A stretch of 55,856 bases of DNA from Anaerolineae bacterium (GTDB taxonomy: Bacteria > Chloroflexota > Anaerolineae > SpSt-600). The notes under the pieces are model-generated. The model was given only the letters and a program-made list of their open reading frames with translations, had not been told where the DNA came from and searched no databases. The DNA lies in NCBI GenBank assembly GCA_025062375.1, contig JANXAG010000010.1:1-55856 (forward strand). Reading direction: 5' to 3'. Both the position numbers and the translations under genes were made by a program. Shown piece by piece: positions 50,893 through 55,856 of this stretch; within the stretch, counting starts at the first letter, position 1; each line of letters starts with the position of its first letter.

Positions 50893-52212
50893 CTAAGCGC
50901 AGAACTTTCTTACCACTTTGTACAGGACCCGAACCCCAAAAAGCAGGCTTTCAATGGAAATTCGCTCATTGTGGGCATGGGCCAGTTCTAAGAAATTGCA
51001 CTCAGGGTCATACTTCATAGGGGAGAAACCGTAAACTTTAACCCCTCTCTTGGCCAGGAAACGGCTGTCGGTGGTGGCGGGGAGCATGTAGGGGATGACT
51101 TTGGCCCTGGGGTCTTCTTCAGATATGACTTCCTGGATGATGCGGAAAAGTTCTGTTTCATAATGGATCTCAAAGGGTTCGGGTTCCATGAGCACCTCTA
51201 TTTCCACATCGGGCCCGAGGTAAGGGCGAATTTCAGCCAGGAGGGTTTCTTTGGTTTGGCCCGGGAGAACGCGGCAGTCTATTTCTGCTTCAGCTTCGGA
51301 TGGAATGACATTGGTCTTCTGGCCAGCTCTCAGAACAGTTGGAGTGGCAGTGTTATGGAGGAGGGCTCTGAACACGGGAGCGAGCCTTTTCCTATCAGGC
51401 AGGCATCTGAGGATAAGAGGTTCAAAAAAGGGGTTCAAGATTAAGGGAAAAAACCAGGAAATCGGGAATCCCTGGTCCCGGGCCAGCGTTTTGATAAATC
51501 GTTCGACGGTTGCGGTGCGGTGCATGGGCAGGCGGGCTTTCCCCAATCGGACCAGGGCTTCGGCCAGTTTGAGAACGGCATTATCATCCTTGGGAGTGGA
51601 AGCATGGCCTGGCTTACCTTTCGCCCTGACCCTTATCCAGCAGGGGCTCTTTTCGGCAGTATCGCAAACATAGTAGCGGCGGCCAGCGAATTCAATTCCA
51701 TATCCTCCCCCTTCGTTCAGGGCATATTCGCACTTTAAAAGCTCTGGATGGTTCTCCAGGAGCCACTTGACCCCCATAGTCCCGCCCATTTCCTCGTCGG
51801 CTGTGGCTGCCATAATGATGTCCCTTTTCAGGCTCAAACCTTCCCTTTTGAGCTGGATTAGGCACATCATCTCCATAACCGTTAACTGCTTTACATCCAC
51901 AGCTCCTCTTCCCCAGATATATCCATCCACAATCTCCCCACCGAAGGGATCGCGTGTCCAATGGGCTTCCTCCACCGGGACTACGTCCAGGTGGGATAGA
52001 AGGAGCAGTGGTCCTGCTTCACCGCGGCCCCTAAGGCGGGCAATGACGTTCCCCCGTCCAGGGGCTGATTCTATCACTCTAACTTCAATTCCTTCTCGGC
52101 TTAGAGTTTCGGCCACATATTCGGCGGCAGGGGTTTCATTGCCAGGAGGGTTCACTGTTTTTATACGTATGAGTTCCTGCAGGTGTTTTACAGCCTCGTC
52201 TTTTACCTCCAT
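50893..52212 (-). CDS. M20 family metallopeptidase/deacylase
   Basis: Zinc-dependent amidohydrolase of the ArgE/DapE/ACY1 group, 439 residues. The metal-binding blocks are LLLSHLDVVPV, GYIWGRGAVDVKQ and AATADEEMGG with the catalytic Glu pair; the lid domain and a late HAHNERISIESL supply further ligands. AAGGAGG eight bases before the ATG at 52212 sets the start; 16 upstream codons in frame are unlikely. These enzymes cleave dipeptides or N-acyl amino acids; the exact substrate is unclear. The 190 bases upstream, up to DUF1992, contain no clear promoter or terminator. Confidence 0.92.
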   Translation of the reverse strand: MEVKDEAVKHLQELIRIKTVNPPGNETPAAEYVAETLSREGIEVRVIESAPGRGNVIARLRGRGEAGPLLLLSHLDVVPVEEAHWTRDPFGGEIVDGYIWGRGAVDVKQLTVMEMMCLIQLKREGLSLKRDIIMAATADEEMGGTMGVKWLLENHPELLKCEYALNEGGGYGIEFAGRRYYVCDTAEKSPCWIRVRAKGKPGHASTPKDDNAVLKLAEALVRLGKARLPMHRTATVERFIKTLARDQGFPISWFFPLILNPFFEPLILRCLPDRKRLAPVFRALLHNTATPTVLRAGQKTNVIPSEAEAEIDCRVLPGQTKETLLAEIRPYLGPDVEIEVLMEPEPFEIHYETELFRIIQEVISEEDPRAKVIPYMLPATTDSRFLAKRGVKVYGFSPMKYDPECNFLELAHAHNERISIESLLFGVRVLYKVVRKFCA

Positions 52213-52402
52213 TTTTGCCTCCTTAAAAACAAGGTTTTCCCCGTCCAAAGCATAGGGCAACCAGCAGGGTTAGCCCCGGCTCCCACATGAGAGAAAACAC
52301 CCTCTTGGCTCTTCTTATCCCTGTTTCTTTCCCATGAACTCAAAACGGATTGCGCGATGTGAGGAAAATTCCGGGGCTCCCCTGATTTCTCCCCCCAGCA
52401 GT

Positions 52403-52774
52403 TCAAGGGATTTTCGGGCAGAATTTGCGACGTTGTAGCCACACTATCGGAACTTTCAGGTTAAAGAGCTCTATGAGCTTATTGATTTCCTCCACCTCTT
52501 CCTTCAACCAGCACCGCTTCCCCTCATCGGTTCCCCGCAGGGAACTGGCTGCTTTTTGCCAGTTTTCAATTCTTTCCCGGATCTCGTTATCCAAGGCAAT
52601 CCAATCCGGGACAAATCCCGCACTAGCTAAGATTTTAAAGGCGAGGCGCCACTCAGGAGGGGTGAAGGGGTAATCTTCCAGAGCGAGGGGCTGGCCTTTT
52701 CCTGGAAGGTTATCAAATTCGCCCCTGGCGATGGCTTCTTTGATTTTCTCCTCCACGATTTCTCCCCAATCCAT
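52403..52774 (-). CDS. DUF1992 (DnaJC28-like conserved region) protein
   Basis: 123 residues from the ATG at 52774, which overlaps the GH1 stop (TAATG). MDWGEIVEEKIKEAIARGEFDNLPGKGQPL is the hallmark of this conserved region, continuing with DYPFTPPEWRLAFKILASAGFVPDWIALDNEI. The bacterial proteins are stand-alone and of unknown role; in animals the region follows a J-domain in DNAJC28. Coupled translation with the GH1 enzyme is likely. Confidence 0.9.
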   Translation of the reverse strand: MDWGEIVEEKIKEAIARGEFDNLPGKGQPLALEDYPFTPPEWRLAFKILASAGFVPDWIALDNEIRERIENWQKAASSLRGTDEGKRCWLKEEVEEINKLIELFNLKVPIVWLQRRKFCPKIP

Positions 52775-54063
52775 TAGATCCCCCACTCTGTCAGCATATC
52801 CTGAGTTATAGCGTTGGCTTTACAGATGCGGGCGTAAAGTTCGCCGCTGGGCCTCATTTTCCTCTCCTGAGTCTTTTCGTTCAGGGCTATGAGGCCAAAG
52901 CGTCTGCTCCACCCCTCTGCCCACTCAAAATTATCCACCAGGGTCCAGAAGAAATAGCCCTTTACCGGGGCGCCGTCCTGGATAGCCCTCCATAGAGCCA
53001 GGAGATGGCGGAGGAGAAAGCGGGGGCGAACTTCATCGGTGCTATCAGGACAGCCGTTTTCGGTCACGTAGATGGGCTTTTTGAGCATGGCAAGCTCCAT
53101 GACGAAGCGGTAAAGGCCATCGGGGTAATATTCCCCCCAATCTTCGGGGCCCTTATCCCCTCCTGGTGAAGGGAAACGTCTGACGAAAAATTCTCCTGGC
53201 CTGCGGATGTCAAAAGCTACCAGGTCCCGGACGTAATAATTTATCCCGGAGAAATCAATGGTATTGACCATTTTGTCCACCGTCTCCCCCCTTCCCAAGG
53301 GGAAAGCAAGCTTGCCTTCGGTTACGGCTTTGAGGAAAAGCCTGTTGAAGAGCAAATCCAGCAACCTTGCCATCGCCCTATCCAGGGGGAATGAAGGCTG
53401 AGCGGGGTCAAATACACGCATGTTATATGCCAGGCCGACCATTGCTTGTGGCTGGAGGCGGTGGATAGCGTGGTAGGCGGCGGCGTGGGCTTCGGCCATG
53501 TTCCTCATAACTTTTAGGGCCAAAGCGAAATCCTTCTTCTGGGGTGGCCAATAGGCGATCATATAACCTTCGTAAGCGTAAACATTGGGCTCGTTAATGG
53601 TGCACCAGAGATCACATAAATCCCCGAGAGCATCCACCACTTTAGTTACGAACCGCTCAAAGAGGGGAATTATTTGGCGGTTCTCCCATCCCCCTTTAGC
53701 TGCCAGCCAACGAGGGTTAGTGAAATGGTGCAGGGTCACCATGGGCTTGAGGCCATTCTGGTGCATGAACTCCAGAATCTGGCGGTAGCGTGTCAGGGCT
53801 TTCTCATTCCACACCCCTTCCTGGGGTTCTATACGGCTCCATTCCACCGAGAGACGGTGGGCGTTCTGGCCCATCTGGGCGGCGATGGCCAAATCCTCTT
53901 CAGCTCTGTGCCACCAATCGCAGGCTGCCCCTGAAGTTGAGCCATCCTTTATGTGCCCCGGGACCTTTTCCCATTCCCACCAATCGTTATTATCGTTATA
54001 CCCTTCCACCTGGTGAGCGCTCGTAGCAGTCCCCCAAAGGAAACCAGGAGGGAAAGTATACAT
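52774..54063 (-). CDS. GH1 beta-glucosidase
   Basis: Retaining beta-glycosidase with a TIM barrel, 429 residues. PPGFLWGTATSAHQVEG starts the protein in the usual way. The acid/base is E158 in CTINEPN and the nucleophile is E335 in YVTENG. Aglycone-side residues in WTLVDNFEWAEGW are present. No signal peptide is seen, so it is cytoplasmic and would hydrolyse imported cellobiose or other beta-glucosides, alongside the phosphorolytic route at the other end of the window. A strong promoter (54124-54096) and AAGGAGG are upstream. Confidence 0.95.
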   Translation of the reverse strand: MYTFPPGFLWGTATSAHQVEGYNDNNDWWEWEKVPGHIKDGSTSGAACDWWHRAEEDLAIAAQMGQNAHRLSVEWSRIEPQEGVWNEKALTRYRQILEFMHQNGLKPMVTLHHFTNPRWLAAKGGWENRQIIPLFERFVTKVVDALGDLCDLWCTINEPNVYAYEGYMIAYWPPQKKDFALALKVMRNMAEAHAAAYHAIHRLQPQAMVGLAYNMRVFDPAQPSFPLDRAMARLLDLLFNRLFLKAVTEGKLAFPLGRGETVDKMVNTIDFSGINYYVRDLVAFDIRRPGEFFVRRFPSPGGDKGPEDWGEYYPDGLYRFVMELAMLKKPIYVTENGCPDSTDEVRPRFLLRHLLALWRAIQDGAPVKGYFFWTLVDNFEWAEGWSRRFGLIALNEKTQERKMRPSGELYARICKANAITQDMLTEWGI

Positions 54064-54095
54064 ATTTTTCCTCCTTTTCTGGAGTCAGCAAGGCA

Positions 54096-54124
54096 ATTAT
54101 ACGGAGAAATTGGGGTTAAAGCAA
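54096..54124 (-). promoter_or_regulatory. Promoter of the GH1-DUF1992 unit
   Basis: On the - strand, TTGCTT (54124-54119) and TATAAT (54101-54096) are 17 bases apart. Transcription should start near 54089, about 25 bases before the GH1 ATG, with AAAAGGAGG in between. Confidence 0.75.
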
Positions 54125-54577
54125 GGAACCGGGCTGAGTTTCAGAATTTACTCGGATAAAACCTGGGATTTGCCCCACTGAGCGATGCTGATAAAGCTAA
54201 AAGCCAGCACCGTAGTAACGAACTCTTGGTGGAAGAACCACGTGAACTTGCGCGATTAGGAAAAGTGGTCTAAAATATATTAAAAGCTTAACAGCTGAAT
54301 ATCGAGCTTCTGATCCTGTTCTGTTACCTGGGGTTATAAACGTGAGACCGTATTTTTTCTTGTTTGCCCTTGTCTTCTAAAGCCTCTGCAGAAGACCGAG
54401 CTCCTGAAAGTAAAAAGATAGGCCTTAGCGTTGTTGCTGGTTCCCCGCATTGAGAAGCGGCAGATTTTGTATTACCTTGCTGGTTTAAGCAAGGCTGGAA
54501 AAGAAAAAAGCCTGTGCCCTCGAAAGAGGGATAACGGGTGGGCGGAGCATTGGGATGGGTAAATAAAAGGATTGAAA
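54125..54577. other. Intergenic stretch without a supported gene
   Basis: About 450 bases, A+T richer than what follows. It contains several stop codons in all frames and no recognised domain, tRNA or transposase. It marks the boundary between the host-like sequence and the repeat/GxxExxY/TPR part. Confidence 0.6.
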
Positions 54578-54578
54578 C

Positions 54579-54609
54579 CACGGATTCTTTCTTATCCGTG
54601 AAATCCGTG
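54579..54609 (+). repeat. Left ATCCGTG repeats
   Basis: ATCCGTG occurs at 54594 and 54603 (9-base period), and its complement CACGGAT at 54579. The same heptamer recurs six times to the right of the GxxExxY gene. Confidence 0.8.
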
Positions 54610-54627
54610 GTCAGAAGAGATACCGTT

Positions 54628-55100
54628 ATGCCGGAACTGTTGTATGGGGATTTGACCGGGGCCATTATCGGCGCTGCGTGGAAGTGCACCGGATTCTGGG
54701 GCACGGGTTTCTGGAAGCAGTCTACGAAACAGCCCCGGCGCGCGAACTGGACCTGCGCGGCATCCCTTACGAACGCCAGAAGCGGCTGACGGTCACTTAC
54801 AAGGGCGAGGCGGTGGGCGAATACATCGCCGATTTTGTGGTGGACGGAAAAGTCGTGGCTGAACTGAAGGCCACCAAAGGTCTGACAGAAGTAGACGAGG
54901 CCCAGTTGCTGAACTACCTGAAGGCCACCGGCTTGCGGGTGGGACTGCTTCTGAATTTCGGCATCCCCTCGCTGGAACATCGGCGTCGGGTGTTGTTATG
55001 TAACCTCGGATTTCTCGGATTCCAAATATTTTTAATCCGTGAAATCCGTGCAATCCGTGGTTCCCATCATATCCGTGAAATCCGTGTCATCCGTGGTTAG
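54628..55100 (+). pseudogene. GxxExxY-type PD-(D/E)XK-like gene broken by a frameshift
   Basis: The ATG at 54628 opens MPELLYGDLTGAIIGAA, the usual start of GxxExxY proteins. The next block, VEVHRILGHGFLEAVYE, is in another frame beginning at 54678 and holds the family's name-giving motif, G-F-L-E-A-V-Y-E. Then come IPYERQKRLTV, GEYIADFVVDGKVVAELKA (the nuclease-like core) and LLNYLKATGLRVGLLLNFG. The junction GGCGCTGCGTGG lacks one base relative to an expected GCG GTG. After the normal end near LEHRRRVLL, the frame runs into the 9-nt repeats (IREIRAIRG and IREIRVIRG) and stops at 55098-55100. A sequencing error is an alternative to a true frameshift. Confidence 0.8.
55035..55095 (+). repeat. 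Right ATCCGTG tandem repeats, 9-base period
   Basis: ATCCGTG starts at 55035, 55044, 55053, 55071, 55080 and 55089, an exact 9-base period with one degenerate unit at 55062. The last copies cover the end of the GxxExxY frame and the probable start of the next gene. Confidence 0.9.
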
Positions 55101-55856
55101 AAAACTGACCCTCGCCGCGCTGACCGCGATGCTGTTGGTCCTCCACGGCCCGACCCTGGCCGCTCTCGCGCTCCATAACGGGGCTGGGCTCCTCCTGCGC
55201 CCCCGCTGGCAAGCCGCCGGGGAGGGAGGATTTCCGGCGTGCGGGGCTGGCGTCGCTCCAGCCGCCGGGGCCTGGATAGAGCGGGCCCTGTGCCTGAACC
55301 CTCAGGACGAACGGGCCTGGCTCCTGCGAGGCCGCGCGGCCTGGCTGGCCGGCCGCTGCGACGGGGCCCTCCGGGATTGGGAGCGCGCCCTTTCCCTGAA
55401 CCCGAGGGACCCCGCCGCCTGGGCCCTCTACCTGGCCGCCGGAGGAAATGGCCTGCAGCCCGATCCGGCTATCGCCGAAGGGGTGGCGTCCTACTTTCTC
55501 TTCCTGGGCGACCGGAGCCAGAAGGCTGAGCAGTGGGAGGACGCGCTGCAGTGGTACACCCGGGCCTTCTCGCTGCATCCCACTACCGCAGCGACCTGGA
55601 AACTGGAGGCCCTCTACCTCCGGTTGGAGCAGAAAGAAGCGGCGGTAGCGGTGTGGGAAGAACTGGCCACTCATCTTCCCACATCCGATCCCGACCGCTG
55701 GTGGGCGCTGGGCCGGGCGGCGGAACTTTCGGAGAGGTGGGAACACGCAGCCCTCTTCTACGGCGAGGGCGCCCGCCGCAGCCCCAGGCCCTACGACTTC
55801 CGAATGCGGGAGGGCGCGGCCTGGGAGCGGCTCCGGGACTGGGCCCGGGCCGAAGC
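55093..55856 (+). CDS. TPR-repeat membrane protein, 3' end outside the window
   Basis: The frame from the GTG at 55093 stays open to the end of the window. A hydrophobic segment at ~4-35 (LTLAALTAMLLVLHGPTLAA) is followed by helical repeats with tetratricopeptide spacing: WIERALCLNPQDERAWLLRG, WERALSLNPRDPAAWALYL, WYTRAFSLHPTTAATWKLEA. The start is uncertain: the GTG lies in the last 9-nt repeat and has no ribosome site, and an ATG at 55129 is possible. Base composition is far richer in G+C than the rest of the window (82% and 67% in two 60-base lines counted). It may have lost its natural 5' end to the repeat insertion. Confidence 0.72.
   Translation, partial: MVRKLTLAALTAMLLVLHGPTLAALALHNGAGLLLRPRWQAAGEGGFPACGAGVAPAAGAWIERALCLNPQDERAWLLRGRAAWLAGRCDGALRDWERALSLNPRDPAAWALYLAAGGNGLQPDPAIAEGVASYFLFLGDRSQKAEQWEDALQWYTRAFSLHPTTAATWKLEALYLRLEQKEAAVAVWEELATHLPTSDPDRWWALGRAAELSERWEHAALFYGEGARRSPRPYDFRMREGAAWERLRDWARAE

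Noticed and set aside
54324-54980. 218-residue open frame on the - strand
   Set aside because: It spans intergenic sequence and the reverse of the GxxExxY gene; the protein has no domain and the + strand homology is clear.
55087-55746. 219-residue open frame on the - strand
   Set aside because: Antisense to the G+C-rich TPR frame, where stop codons are rare on all strands.

Overview
The window looks like chromosome from a thermophilic bacterium of Chloroflexota (Anaerolineae-like) character. This is inference from gene content: a very short EF-Ts, a GT-C membrane protein fused to NHL repeats, a bactofilin/M23 pair, many proline/threonine-linked membrane proteins, and roughly half G+C over most of the sequence. 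No rRNA, tRNA, CRISPR array or recognisable transposase gene was found.

Layout. (1) Positions 1-13053, + strand: a beta-glucan utilisation cluster with the ends of a sugar ABC permease pair, cellobiose phosphorylase (GH94), an aldo/keto reductase, a clan GH-A glycosidase, a GH12 endoglucanase, a GH116 beta-glucosidase lipoprotein, a sugar-binding-protein homologue without a signal peptide, and a second GH94 phosphorylase. Glucans would be cut outside, oligosaccharides imported, and cellobiose-type products phosphorolysed inside. (2) 13219-23869, + strand, behind a near-consensus promoter: three tandem M42 aminopeptidases, an oligopeptide-binding protein with both Dpp/Opp ATPases but no permeases, the GlcD/GlcF flavin/iron-sulfur dehydrogenase pair and an MFS carrier. 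(3) 23910-28330, - strand: rpsB-tsf-pyrH-frr-uppS-cdsA in the classic order. (4) 28342-32047, - strand: a small membrane protein, MobB, a DUF1540-like protein, a solitary 2-oxoacid:ferredoxin oxidoreductase beta subunit, QueD and an FAD amine-oxidase-like enzyme. A leader with strong inverted repeats sits inside this unit. (5) 32229-35210, - strand: the GT-C/NHL fusion. (6) 35314-42667, + strand: M23 peptidase-bactofilin-Trm112-like-metallopeptidase, then a dihydrolipoamide-dehydrogenase-like protein, lipoyl synthase with an extra N-terminal part, a DUF218 protein and a lipoprotein serpin. (7) 42790-46051, + strand: two paralogous 91-residue proteins and two ArsA/Get3-type ATPases. (8) 46070-49163, + strand: ECF sigma and anti-sigma factors, MutM, a gene-free repeat-bearing stretch, ThpR. 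(9) 49153-54124, - strand: GH1 beta-glucosidase, DUF1992 protein, M20 peptidase, transaldolase, a small membrane protein, a translin homologue and a Cas4-N-terminus-like membrane protein. (10) 54577-55856: a frameshifted GxxExxY gene between 9-nt tandem repeats, then a G+C-rich TPR gene that runs off the end.

The most unusual system is region 7. Two small hydrophobic paralogues (44 of 74 aligned residues identical) precede two cysteine-free ArsA/Get3-like ATPases. One ATPase keeps the switch I Asp but has lost the switch II motif; the other keeps the switch II core but carries Asn at the switch I Asp. This suggests an obligate asymmetric ATPase pair acting on, or with, a matched pair of small membrane proteins. 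Other points worth following are the inverted-repeat leader at 30978-31066, the dihydrolipoamide-dehydrogenase-like protein with a broken NAD motif next to an N-terminally extended LipA, the signal-less sugar-binding protein and GH12 enzyme, and the 9-nt repeat/GxxExxY insertion at a composition boundary.
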